DNA of 64,000 nucleotides from Pseudoduganella danionis. GTDB taxonomy: Bacteria > Pseudomonadota > Gammaproteobacteria > Burkholderiales > Burkholderiaceae_D. Positions 26,092 to 33,875 of this stretch are shown piece after piece (the first letter of the stretch is position 1; each line of letters begins with the position of its first letter). Under the pieces are notes generated by a model. It was given only the letters and a program-made list of their open reading frames with translations. It searched no databases and was not told the DNA's origin. The stretch covers positions 186,001-250,000 of the forward strand of contig NZ_WNKW01000002.1 of NCBI RefSeq assembly GCF_009720775.1. The letters run 5' to 3'. The translations under genes were made by a program, and so were the position numbers.

Positions 26092-27324
26092 ATGACTAAA
26101 GACGCGAAAAACCTGATCGTCGGCCTCGATATCGGCACCTCGAAAGTGGTGGCCGTGGTGGCCGAAGTAATGGCCGACGGGCGCCACGAAGTGATCGGGC
26201 TGGGTCAGCATGAATCGCGGGGCCTGAAAAAAGGCGTGGTGGTCAACATCGAAGCAACGGTGGAATCGATCCAGCGCGCGCTGGAAGAGGCCGAGCTGAT
26301 GGCCGACTGCAAGATCCGCAACGTATATGCCGGCATCGCGGGCAGCCATATCCGCAGCTTCAATTCGAGCGGCATGGTGGCCATCAAGGATAAGGAAGTC
26401 ACGGCCACCGACGTGGCGCGCGTGATCGAAACGGCCAAAGCCGTCAACATCTCGACCGACCAGCAGCTGCTGCATACGGTGCCGCAGGAATTCATCGTCG
26501 ACAATCAGGAAGATGTGCGCGAGCCTATCGGCATGAGCGGCATCCGTCTGGAAGTCAAAGTGCACATCGTCACCGGCGCCGTGTCGGCCGTGCAGAACAT
26601 CGTCAAGTGCGTGCGCCGCTGCGGTCTGGAAGTGTCCGACCTGATCCTGCAGCCTATGGCTTCGGCCGATGCCGTGCTGACGGCCGATGAAAAAGAACTG
26701 GGCGTGGTGCTGATCGATATCGGTGGCGGTACCACCGACGTGGCCGTGTTCTCCGATGGCGCAATCCGCCATACGGCGGTGCTGCCGATCGCCGGCGACC
26801 AGATCACCAGCGACATCGCCATGGCGCTGCGTACGCCGACCGCTGAAGCGGAAGAGATCAAGATCCGCTACGGCGTGGGCAAGCAGGTGCTGGCCGATCC
26901 GGGCGAGACGCTGGAAGTGCCGGGCCTCGGTGACCGCTCGCCGCGTACGCTGTCGCGTCAGGCGCTGGCCGCCGTGATCGAGCCGCGCGTGGAAGAGCTG
27001 TTCGCCATGGTCCACACGCTGGTGCGCGAATCGGGCTACGAAGGCGTGCTGTCCTCGGGCATCGTGCTGACGGGCGGCAGCTCCATCATGCCGGGCATGG
27101 TGGAAATGGCAGAAGATATTTTCCTCAAACCGGCACGTCTGGGCACGCCGGACTACCGTGGCCAACTGGCCGACGTGGTGCGCAGCCCGCGCTACGCGAC
27201 TGTGCTGGGCCTGTTGATGGAAGCGAAAAAGCAGTATCTGCGCGGGCATATCGTCACGCGTCAGGATGGTTCGGTTAAAGCAGTCTGGCAGCGCATGAAG
27301 GAATGGTTCCTGGGTAATTTCTGA
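26092..27324 (+). CDS. ftsA: FtsA, actin-like membrane tether for FtsZ
   Basis: A 410-residue actin-family ATPase that anchors FtsZ filaments to the membrane. The phosphate 1 loop is VGLDIGTSKVVAVVAE (about residues 10-25). The second phosphate motif is IDIGGGTTDVAVF, and the adenosine motif is VLTGGSSIMPGM. The C-terminal amphipathic helix (VWQRMKEWFLGNF) is the membrane anchor. It lies 91 bases after ftsQ, the first real gap in the cluster, so extra regulation upstream of ftsA is possible. Confidence 0.97.
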   Translation: MTKDAKNLIVGLDIGTSKVVAVVAEVMADGRHEVIGLGQHESRGLKKGVVVNIEATVESIQRALEEAELMADCKIRNVYAGIAGSHIRSFNSSGMVAIKDKEVTATDVARVIETAKAVNISTDQQLLHTVPQEFIVDNQEDVREPIGMSGIRLEVKVHIVTGAVSAVQNIVKCVRRCGLEVSDLILQPMASADAVLTADEKELGVVLIDIGGGTTDVAVFSDGAIRHTAVLPIAGDQITSDIAMALRTPTAEAEEIKIRYGVGKQVLADPGETLEVPGLGDRSPRTLSRQALAAVIEPRVEELFAMVHTLVRESGYEGVLSSGIVLTGGSSIMPGMVEMAEDIFLKPARLGTPDYRGQLADVVRSPRYATVLGLLMEAKKQYLRGHIVTRQDGSVKAVWQRMKEWFLGNF

Positions 27325-27459
27325 CGTATTTTTTTTGCAGTATTTGCAGCACAAAACACACACAACCTTTTTTATATAAAAACCGCAGTTTTCAATCTCC
27401 AGTTCTCCTACTAATATGAGGCCTGGCGCTTGAAAACCGCATTCTGATAGGAGCACATC
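27325..27459. promoter_or_regulatory. ftsA-ftsZ intergenic region with possible ftsZ-specific signals
   Basis: The 135 bases before ftsZ contrast with the overlapping genes upstream. They are rich in A and T, with a run of T at 27329-27336, the repeated TTTGCAG (27333-27339 and 27346-27352) and a TATATAAA stretch near 27374. AAAACCGCA occurs twice (near 27379 and 27434). A GATAGGAG ribosome site lies just before the ftsZ ATG. ftsZ-proximal promoters are known in other bacteria, but I cannot pick a specific -35/-10 pair here. Confidence 0.35.
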
Positions 27460-28683
27460 ATGGAGTTTGATATGGTCGATAACGCAGCTTTGGGCACCGT
27501 CATCAAGGTCGTCGGAGTCGGCGGCGCAGGTGGCAATGCAGTTCAACACATGATTAACAAGGGTATGTCCGGCGTGGAGTTCATCGCCGCCAATACCGAT
27601 GCCCAGGCACTGTCGACTTCCAAGGCGGACAACATCATCCAGATCGGCGAGACTGGTCTGGGTGCTGGCATGAAGCCTGACGTCGGCCGCCAGTTGGCGG
27701 AAGAATCGCGTCAGCGCATTGAAGACTCGCTGCGCGGTGCGCACATGGTGTTCATCGCTGCCGGCATGGGCGGCGGCACCGGCACCGGCGCTGCACCTAT
27801 CGTGGCCGAAGTGGCCAAATCGCTGGGCGCGCTGACCGTGGCGGTCGTCTCCAAGCCGTTCTCGCACGAAGGCCAGAAGTGCATGGACATCGCTGACGAA
27901 GGTCTGGAACAACTGTCGGCCAATGTCGACTCGCTGATCGTGATCCTGAACGAGAAGCTGGAAGAGATCTACGAAGACGAATCGCTGATCGAATGGCTGC
28001 AACACGCCGACGACGTGCTGAACAACGCTGTCGCCGGTATCGCCGAGATCATCAACGTGCCGGGCCACATCAACGTCGACTTCAACGACGTGAAGACCAT
28101 CATGGGCGAGCAGGGCAAAGCCATGATGGGCACCGCTACCGCTTCCGGTATCGACCGTGCACGCATCGCTGCCGAACAGGCTGTGGCTTCGCCACTGCTG
28201 GACGGCGTCGATCTGTCGGGCGCCCGTGGCGTGCTGGTCAACGTGACCGCCAGCCGTGGCCTGAAGGGTAAGGAAATCAAGGAAGTCATGGCTGCCGTAC
28301 GCGCCTTCGCTGCACCGGATGCTTCGATTGCACAGGGTATCGCTTACGACGACAGCATGGGCGACGATATCCGCGTGACCGTGGTTGCTACCGGTCTGGG
28401 CAAAGCCAAGAAACATGTACAACTGGTGCCACAGCAGATGCTGCGTACCGGTACCCACAACGCTCCTATGGTGCCATCGGCAGCCATGGGCGGTGCCGCC
28501 GCTACTACCGTTTCGATGGGTGTGGGCAGCAGCATCGACGGCGGTGCCAATGCCGCCATGCGCGGCATGAAAGCACCAGCCGTATGGCGTCGTGATTCGG
28601 CCGCCGAGCAAGTGGCTGCGCTGGAGAAAAATGGTATGGAGCAGTACGACATTCCAGCCTTCCTGCGCAAGCAAGCTGACTAA
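27460..28683 (+). CDS. ftsZ: FtsZ, tubulin-like cell division GTPase
   Basis: A 407-residue tubulin homologue that forms the Z ring. The N-terminal nucleotide loop is VGVGGAGGNAVQHM. The G-box is AAGMGGGTGTGAAP (about residues 102-115). The C-terminal conserved peptide QYDIPAFLRKQAD binds FtsA and ZapD-type partners. Ribosome binding is strong (TAGGAG, 7 bases before the ATG). The linker is about 70 residues and alanine/glycine/methionine rich. It is the last gene of the cluster and is followed by a strong terminator. Confidence 0.98.
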   Translation: MEFDMVDNAALGTVIKVVGVGGAGGNAVQHMINKGMSGVEFIAANTDAQALSTSKADNIIQIGETGLGAGMKPDVGRQLAEESRQRIEDSLRGAHMVFIAAGMGGGTGTGAAPIVAEVAKSLGALTVAVVSKPFSHEGQKCMDIADEGLEQLSANVDSLIVILNEKLEEIYEDESLIEWLQHADDVLNNAVAGIAEIINVPGHINVDFNDVKTIMGEQGKAMMGTATASGIDRARIAAEQAVASPLLDGVDLSGARGVLVNVTASRGLKGKEIKEVMAAVRAFAAPDASIAQGIAYDDSMGDDIRVTVVATGLGKAKKHVQLVPQQMLRTGTHNAPMVPSAAMGGAAATTVSMGVGSSIDGGANAAMRGMKAPAVWRRDSAAEQVAALEKNGMEQYDIPAFLRKQAD

Positions 28684-28747
28684 AATTTATCCGCGTCCGG
28701 CAAGAACCGCAGGCTTCAGGCATACTGCGCGTTCTATGCCGGTTTAG

Positions 28748-28771
28748 GCCGCGCTAGAGCGCGGCTTTTTT
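28748..28771 (+). terminator. Rho-independent terminator after ftsZ
   Basis: A perfect GC-rich hairpin, GCCGCGCT (28748-28755) and AGCGCGGC (28758-28765), is followed by six T residues. It lies 64 bases after the ftsZ stop and 26 bases before the next start codon, so it ends the dcw transcript. Confidence 0.85.
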
Positions 28772-28796
28772 GTTTACATTCATTGCGGAGATTATT

Positions 28797-29300
28797 ATGA
28801 CCATCAAGATCGGTGACACCCTGCCAGAAGGCACCCTGTCCGAATTCATCGAGACGGAAACCGAAGGTTGCTCGCTGGGCCCGAATACTTTCCAGGTGAA
28901 AGATCTGGTGAAGGGCAAGAAGATCGCTATCTTCGGCCTGCCAGGCGCTTATACCCCGACCTGCTCGGCCCAGCACGTGCCCGGCTATGTACAGCACGCT
29001 GATGCGCTGAAAGCCAAGGGCGTGGATGAAATCTGGTGCATTTCCGTCAACGACGCCTTCGTCATGGGCGCCTGGGGCCGCGATCAGAAAGCCACCGGCA
29101 TCGTCCGTATGATGGCTGACGGTAATGCCGCCTATTCGAAAGCGCTGGGCCTGGACGCCGACTTCAGCAAGTTCGGCATGGGCACCCGCTCGCAGCGCTA
29201 CTCGATGCTGGTAGTCGATGGCGTGGTTACCCAGCTCAACGTGGAGCAGGGCGGCAAGTTCGAAGTGTCGAACGCCGAAACCATGCTGGCACAGGCCTGA
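28797..29300 (+). CDS. Prx5-type (peroxiredoxin-glutaredoxin-type) peroxiredoxin
   Basis: A 167-residue peroxiredoxin that reduces hydrogen peroxide and organic hydroperoxides. The active-site motif PGAYTPTCSAQHVPGY places the peroxidatic cysteine at C56, with T53 supporting it. The conserved arginine would be in the GTRSQRYSMLV stretch. No fused glutaredoxin domain is present, so reduction must come from a separate thiol system. The start at 28797 follows a GCGGAG ribosome site. A frame opening at 28770 would run over the terminator. A gene of this type near ftsZ is common in betaproteobacteria (from memory). Confidence 0.93.
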   Translation: MTIKIGDTLPEGTLSEFIETETEGCSLGPNTFQVKDLVKGKKIAIFGLPGAYTPTCSAQHVPGYVQHADALKAKGVDEIWCISVNDAFVMGAWGRDQKATGIVRMMADGNAAYSKALGLDADFSKFGMGTRSQRYSMLVVDGVVTQLNVEQGGKFEVSNAETMLAQA

Positions 29301-29316
29301 TCGGTAACACAGCAAG

Positions 29317-29343
29317 AAAATGGCGCTGCGGCGCCATTTTTTT
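29317..29343 (+). terminator. Rho-independent terminator after the peroxiredoxin gene
   Basis: AAAATGGCGC (29317-29326) and GCGCCATTTT (29331-29340) pair perfectly around a 4-base loop, with three more T residues after the stem. The A-rich left arm could let it act in both directions, separating the peroxiredoxin gene from the minus-strand toxin gene. Confidence 0.85.
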
Positions 29344-29396
29344 GTCTGAAATCTTTTGAACCGGATGCGGGCAATTACGCTGCAGCTCGCGTGGTG

Positions 29397-29759
29397 TCAG
29401 CAAATCTCGATGATGCGATTGAGTGTCAGACAGGCGCGTCGATAGGCCTCGGCGGGTACTTGTCTTAGCGGATGTGGCGTGGCCCGGCGGCGTCGCCAAT
29501 CAAAGGACTTGGGCTGGGCGGCAAGCACATAACTTATCAGTCCATTTTCCCAGATAACTTTAATGGCGAAGGGATTGTGTTCGTTAAAGGTTGCCGTCGT
29601 CATGGGCAGCCCTATGACCAGACTGGTTGCATTGCAAAAATTCCGGGGAGTCAGCACAAGCAAGGGATGGAGATCTTTCATTTCCGCACCGACATGCGGA
29701 TTAAAATCTATCCAGATGATGTCGCGCCGATCAGGTACCCATGCAGGCGGGCGTTTCAT
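29397..29759 (-). CDS. MazF/PemK-family toxin, probable mRNA endoribonuclease
   Basis: A 120-residue protein with the PemK-like fold. The N-terminus WVPDRRDIIWIDFNPHVGAE matches the MazF/ChpB pattern that forms the first strand and the active-site arginine loop. HPLLVLTPRNF and GLPMTTA follow in the usual order. MazF toxins cleave mRNA at short motifs and stop growth. The start codon overlaps the stop of the upstream antitoxin gene by ATGA, the classic antitoxin-first coupling. The pair sits on the opposite strand between core genes, suggesting horizontal gain. The exact cleavage motif cannot be read from sequence. Confidence 0.9.
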   Translation of the reverse strand: MKRPPAWVPDRRDIIWIDFNPHVGAEMKDLHPLLVLTPRNFCNATSLVIGLPMTTATFNEHNPFAIKVIWENGLISYVLAAQPKSFDWRRRRATPHPLRQVPAEAYRRACLTLNRIIEIC

Positions 29760-30013
29760 TTTATGATTTCGCTTCCAATGTTGGAGCTGGGGTGAAACTC
29801 TCCACCGAATTTATCCGGATCAAATAAAGCCAGCATCTGCTCTAGTGTCCCGACACTGCTAACAGGCGCTGCTGTGTTGGCTTGTTGGCTAGGAATCGTA
29901 ACGGTGAGTGACTGCCCTGCAGTCAGCTGATGTATCAGGGCGAGCTCGCGGGGAAGGCATAGTGCGAGATGTTTGCCGATCTGCCGTAACTCCAGCGTTA
30001 CTTGGGTCTCCAT
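29756..30013 (-). CDS. MazE/ChpS-like AbrB-type antitoxin
   Basis: An 85-residue protein starting METQVTLELRQIGKHLALCL. The first 45 residues have the SpoVT-AbrB (MazE-like) pattern of an N-terminal DNA-binding swapped hairpin. The acidic, flexible C-terminus (DPDKFGGEFHPSS) is the likely toxin-binding tail. The start is at 30013, where a strong AGGAGG ribosome site lies 5 bases upstream; the frame stays open to 30262 but without such a signal. MazE antitoxins neutralise the toxin and repress their own promoter. The gene overlaps the toxin start. Confidence 0.87.
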   Translation of the reverse strand: METQVTLELRQIGKHLALCLPRELALIHQLTAGQSLTVTIPSQQANTAAPVSSVGTLEQMLALFDPDKFGGEFHPSSNIGSEIIK

Positions 30014-30154
30014 CGTTGCCTCCTGCGTATGGCTGAGCAGCTTGCTATAATCATCAGTCTTGAATCGAAGTTCTTTTATACCCGATTCCGGCTCCCGACG
30101 TCGCCACGCTTGACGTCTTCTTCGTTCAAACGAACACCCTGCAAGGAGCTTGCT

Positions 30155-31042
30155 CTGTCTTCTGCTACCCGTTCCGATAATCTGCGCAGCATCTACGCCA
30201 TGCTGGTGTCGGTGGCCATGTTCTCGATGATGGACACGGCCATGAAAGTGCTGTCGGCCCACTATCCGGCCACACAGGTGACGGCCATGCGGGCTTTAAG
30301 CTCGCTGCCGCTGTTGTGCGGCTATATGCTGGCGCGCGGCGCGTTCCGCGGCATTACCCAGATACGCTGGTCAGTCCATCTGCTGCGCAGTGCGCTGGGG
30401 GTGATCATGCTGACCTCGTTCGCCTTCGGCCTGAAGGAACTCTCGCTGGCACAGGCGTACACCCTGTTCTTCATCGCGCCCACCCTGATTACTGCCTTGT
30501 CGGTGTGGGTGCTGAAAGAGCGGGTGGGACTGGGCCAGTGGGTGGCCATCGTGGTGGGCCTGCTGGGCGTGCTGGTGGTGCTGCGCCCCGAAGGCAGCGG
30601 CTTTATTTCGCTGGGCGGGCTGGCTGTGCTGGGCGCGGCCATCTGCTATGCGCTGTCGGCCATCGTCAGCCGCGTGCTGGCGCGTACCGATAGTAATGAA
30701 GCCATGATGTTCTGGTATCTGCTGATGATGGCGGCCGGCGGGCTGGCCATGTCGCTGTCGCACTGGGTGGCGCTGCGCGCAGAAGACGGCTGGGTGCTGC
30801 TGGCACTGGCGCTGAGCGGCTTCTTTGGCCAACTGGCGATTACCCGTGCGTTCAGCTCGGGGCAGGCTTCCGTGGTGGCGCCGTTCGAATATTCGGCGCT
30901 GGCCTGGGGCGTGGCAATCGACTGGCTGCTGTGGCAGGTGCTGCCGGACGGCTACACGCTGCTGGGTGCCACCATCATCATCGCCAGTGGCATTTATCTG
31001 GTGCGGCGTGAAAGCGTGCACGCAGAAGCCGAGCATCCGTGA
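30155..31042 (+). CDS. EamA/DMT-family transporter (putative metabolite exporter)
   Basis: A DMT-superfamily membrane protein with about ten segments and two EamA halves. The first half begins at AMLVSVAMFSMMDTAMKVLS; the second at LGGLAVLGAAICYALSAIVS. These proteins export amino acids or other small metabolites; the substrate is unknown. The frame is open from 30002, but the first ATG with a plausible topology is at 30200 (280 residues) and has no ribosome site. An AAGGAG (30143-30148) stands 6 bases before a CTG at 30155, which would give a 295-residue protein beginning SSATRSDN after the start. I use the CTG, with reservations. A TATAAT at 30046-30051 may be its -10 element. Confidence 0.8.
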   Translation: MSSATRSDNLRSIYAMLVSVAMFSMMDTAMKVLSAHYPATQVTAMRALSSLPLLCGYMLARGAFRGITQIRWSVHLLRSALGVIMLTSFAFGLKELSLAQAYTLFFIAPTLITALSVWVLKERVGLGQWVAIVVGLLGVLVVLRPEGSGFISLGGLAVLGAAICYALSAIVSRVLARTDSNEAMMFWYLLMMAAGGLAMSLSHWVALRAEDGWVLLALALSGFFGQLAITRAFSSGQASVVAPFEYSALAWGVAIDWLLWQVLPDGYTLLGATIIIASGIYLVRRESVHAEAEHP

Positions 31043-31082
31043 CTGCGCAGCGCGGTGCCGCCTGGCCCCGCAGCGCTTGAAC

Positions 31083-31562
31083 TCATGGTGTTATCGGTAG
31101 CCGCATGAACTGGCAACCGGCAGCACCTTCGCGGGCTTCCGGCACAAAGCCGAGCGCACGGTAGAGCTGTACGGCGGGCGCATTGTCCAGATAGACCCAT
31201 AGCGTCATCGAGCGAAAGCCGTGCCGGCGCACGCCCGCCTGGATTAACTCGCTGCACAGTATCTGTCCTATGCCCTGCTGGCGACGGCGGGGATCGATAA
31301 TGATCCGGCCCAGATGGCCAGTGGCGGGCTCGCGGCGGAAAATCTGCCCGAACCCTGCCAGACTGGCGTGTTGGTCCAGCAGTGCGTAGCTATCCATGGG
31401 CTCGGTTTCGAGCAAAGTCTGCAGCATACTGGCTTCAAAGGGAAATGCGAGTTTGGGCCCGGCCCAGCGCAGGCACTGCTCGGCATCGCTGATCCAGCCG
31501 CCCAGTGTGGCGAAATGCCGGGGGGCAGGTGTGTGTAGGGTATATTCCATCAGTTCTTTCAT
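31083..31562 (-). CDS. GNAT-family N-acetyltransferase
   Basis: A 159-residue acetyltransferase of the GNAT fold. The acetyl-CoA loop is RRRQQGIGQIL (about residues 92-102), preceded by the strand LGRIIIDP. The C-terminal family helix-strand is NAPAVQLYRALGFVPE. The substrate is unknown. Starts at 31562 and 31550 are both possible. It may form a two-gene unit with the zinc-ribbon protein encoded just upstream on the same strand (68-base gap). Confidence 0.87.
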   Translation of the reverse strand: MKELMEYTLHTPAPRHFATLGGWISDAEQCLRWAGPKLAFPFEASMLQTLLETEPMDSYALLDQHASLAGFGQIFRREPATGHLGRIIIDPRRRQQGIGQILCSELIQAGVRRHGFRSMTLWVYLDNAPAVQLYRALGFVPEAREGAAGCQFMRLPITP

Positions 31563-31630
31563 TCTGGCGCTGATTCTGATTGTGAGCCTGCAGTGATTAT
31601 TCCAGAATGACGGCCTGCCTGAGTGAATCT

Positions 31631-31948
31631 TCAGCCAGTGCTGGCAACATCGCCATCGGCCGATTTTTTTGTGCTGTCTTGTCGCAGGGAAACGCGCCAG
31701 ATTGCAAGCAGTAACAGGGCAGCAATCACGCCCAGTTCCCAGCGATCGCCTAGGCTAAAGCGGATATGGAATATGCGGTCCAGTGCTATCCGGCCTGTGG
31801 TGTACACCAGCGGGAGTAAGCTGAAAATATTGCGCTTAACTTTTAGATGCTTGCCGCACGCCGGGCATTGTGCCGAGCCAGTCCAACGTATCGTCGAGAG
31901 CACTGAAGACGATATCGCCGCCTTTCCACAACATGGACACTTACGCAT
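31631..31948 (-). CDS. Small zinc-ribbon membrane protein, unknown function
   Basis: A 105-residue protein I cannot name. Two CxxC pairs (CPCC at residues 4-7 and CPAC near 28-31) would form a zinc ribbon. One clear membrane segment follows (about residues 73-85, LGVIAALLLLAIW), with a possible weaker one near 43-55. The tail is hydrophilic. Similar small zinc-ribbon membrane proteins are scattered through proteobacteria without known roles. A ribosome site (AGGAGA) lies upstream of the ATG. It precedes the GNAT gene on the same strand. Confidence 0.7.
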   Translation of the reverse strand: MRKCPCCGKAAISSSVLSTIRWTGSAQCPACGKHLKVKRNIFSLLPLVYTTGRIALDRIFHIRFSLGDRWELGVIAALLLLAIWRVSLRQDSTKKSADGDVASTG

Positions 31949-32125
31949 TTTTCTCTCCTGAGCTATGTGCTGTGTATTGACCGGCAGTATTCTGTTGAGT
32001 GTGGCAATAGTAGCACTTTTGCCTCTTTGAAAATGCGTGTATCGCCAAGTATGGGCTGCCAGCTATGCCGACGCCATAGCTAGCACCTGTACGGCGAGCT
32101 TTATGCTTTACTGTTGGAAACATCG

Positions 32126-32164
32126 TTGACAGCGCGGCCGGGCTAACTTCGCTATAATCTTCAG
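32126..32164 (+). promoter_or_regulatory. lpxC: lpxC promoter, apparently giving a leaderless transcript
   Basis: A perfect -10 TATAAT lies at 32153-32158, six bases before the lpxC ATG at 32165. Transcription would therefore start at or next to the ATG. TTGACA (32126-32131) is upstream, but the spacing of 21 is too long for a standard pair. No ribosome-binding sequence precedes the ATG. Confidence 0.5.
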
Positions 32165-33100
32165 ATGCTAAAACAACGCACTATCAAAGAAATGGTCCGC
32201 ACCACAGGTGTAGGCCTGCATTCCGGCACCAAGGTCGAACTGACCCTGCGTCCGGCCGCGCCGGATACCGGTATCGTGTTCCGCCGCGTCGATCTGACGC
32301 CGGTGGTGGAATTCCCTGCCAGTGCCATGGCCGTGGGCGACACCCGCATGGCTTCCGTGCTGATCAAGGATGGTGCGCGCGTTTCGACCGTGGAGCACCT
32401 GATGTCGGCTTGCGCCGGCATGGGGCTCGATAACCTCTACATCGACGTGAGTGCGGAAGAAATTCCCATCATGGACGGTTCGGCGTCGTCGTTCGTGTAT
32501 TTATTGCAACAGGCAGGCGTGCAGGAGCAGGAAGCGGCCAAGAAGTTCATCCGTGTGCTGAAGCCGGTGGAAATCCGCGAAGGTACGGGCGACAAGGAAA
32601 AATGGGCCCGTCTGACGCCGTATAACGGCTTCAAGCTGGACTTCTTCATCGAATTCAACCATCCGGCCGTGGATGGCACCCAGCAGCGCGCAGAAGTCGA
32701 TTTCGGCGACGTGTCCTATGTGCATGACGTGGCGCGCGCGCGTACTTTCGGCTTCATGCAGGACGTGGAAATGCTGCGCGGCATAGGTCTGGCGCGTGGT
32801 GGTTCGCTGGAAAATGCCATCGTGATGGATGAGTACCGCATCCTCAATGCGGATGGTCTGCGCTATGACGACGAATTCGTGCGCCACAAAATCCTCGATG
32901 CCATCGGCGACCTGTATCTGGTGGGGCACCCGCTGCTGGCCAGCTACGAAGCCCACAAGTCCGGCCATGCGCTGAACAACCAACTGCTGCTGGAACTGCT
33001 CAAGCATCCCGACGCCTACGAGATTGTTTCGTTCGGTTCGGAACAGGCTGCACCACCGTCGTATCTGCGCCAGATGGCGCGCGAGTGGGCACTTACCTGA
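32165..33100 (+). CDS. lpxC: LpxC, UDP-3-O-acyl-GlcNAc deacetylase
   Basis: A 311-residue zinc enzyme that commits UDP-3-O-acyl-GlcNAc to lipid A synthesis. Zinc ligands lie in STVEHLMSA (H near 79) and in the C-terminal GHPLL / HKSGHALNN region with [11 protein letters not shown]. The catalytic glutamate is in the same STVEHL block. [20 protein letters not shown] aligns with the E. coli N-terminus, which fixes the start although no ribosome site is seen. In many proteobacteria lpxC directly follows ftsZ; here five other genes lie between. Confidence 0.97.
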   Translation: MLKQRTIKEMVRTTGVGLHSGTKVELTLRPAAPDTGIVFRRVDLTPVVEFPASAMAVGDTRMASVLIKDGARVSTVEHLMSACAGMGLDNLYIDVSAEEIPIMDGSASSFVYLLQQAGVQEQEAAKKFIRVLKPVEIREGTGDKEKWARLTPYNGFKLDFFIEFNHPAVDGTQQRAEVDFGDVSYVHDVARARTFGFMQDVEMLRGIGLARGGSLENAIVMDEYRILNADGLRYDDEFVRHKILDAIGDLYLVGHPLLASYEAHKSGHALNNQLLLELLKHPDAYEIVSFGSEQAAPPSYLRQMAREWALT

Positions 33101-33162
33101 TCGCCAGCGCGCAGGGCGCTTAGGCAGTGCGTGCGCGTGCGCCAGATCAGGTCAGGCCGGCT

Positions 33163-33642
33163 TCAAGGTGTGCGCCGGCGCGCTACCATGGCCTTCAGTG
33201 CTGCAATCAAGGGCGCATTCTGGCTGCTCGGTTCCAGCGTGTCGCCGAGCTGGTCGAACGCTTGCACCGCCGCTTCCGACAGCGACAGCGCGCGCATAGG
33301 CTCCTTGATTTCGGCCGCTTTCACCATCTGCACGCGTAATTTGACCTGATCGACCTGCCAGCCGCGCCGTGCCAGTGTGTCCTGCAGCTTGGGGATCTGC
33401 TGCTTGAGCTTGGCCGCGAGCGCCGCATTAGGCAGGGCCAGTGTCAGCACATTCTGCTCGTAGGCGAGGATTTCGCAATACTTGAACATGGCTGGCAAAG
33501 CCGCGGCGCAGTCTTTCTGCAGCGATGCCATGCGTTCGATGGCCGGTAGCAGGCTGGCCATGCGGTCGTCGCGGCGCAGGAAATCCGTCGCTTCGACGGC
33601 GGTGCGGCGTTTGATGGTCAGGTTGGAAGAGTTGAAGCGCAT
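33163..33642 (-). CDS. dciA: DciA-like (DUF721) protein, probable helicase loader
   Basis: A 159-residue DUF721 protein. The N-terminal KH-like domain is recognisable in YCEILAYEQNVLTLALPNAALAAKLKQQ (spanning about residues 55-80), and the C-terminus is unstructured. DciA loads or assists the DnaB helicase in bacteria that lack DnaC (known for the family). DciA commonly neighbours secA or lpxC in proteobacteria. The start at 33642 (MRFNSSNLTIKRR) looks most natural; the frame is open to 33678. It is convergent with lpxC and divergent from secA. Confidence 0.85.
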   Translation of the reverse strand: MRFNSSNLTIKRRTAVEATDFLRRDDRMASLLPAIERMASLQKDCAAALPAMFKYCEILAYEQNVLTLALPNAALAAKLKQQIPKLQDTLARRGWQVDQVKLRVQMVKAAEIKEPMRALSLSEAAVQAFDQLGDTLEPSSQNAPLIAALKAMVARRRTP

Positions 33643-33875
33643 GGGCCGCAACATATCACAGCGGCAAAAAAACGTCACGGCAAAGGAAAAACGGTCCTAA
33701 ATCCGCCGGTTTTATGACTTTGTTCATGCTTGAGCTATTGTTAATCAGGCCAATAACCCAATGTAGACGCGGTCGCATGATAAAATCATGGTCTTTTGCC
33801 ATAGTCGAATAGCGAGCGCTAGGGCACGCAATCCCTTCCGGGCTTTTTTAACGGCGTTTTTTCAAGAATTCAAGC
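33643..33875. promoter_or_regulatory. dciA-secA divergent intergenic region
   Basis: About 230 gene-free bases that must hold the secA and dciA promoters. For secA, TAAAAT (33780-33785) is a possible -10 without a clear -35. The stretch 33836-33866 is T-rich, with two runs of T near the start codon. I see no SecM-like small gene, which in enterobacteria occupies the position before secA. Confidence 0.35.

Noticed and set aside
26083..28674. An 863-codon open frame antisense to ftsA and ftsZ.
   Set aside because: Shadow of two highly biased genes; the His-rich composition and lack of any motif argue against coding.
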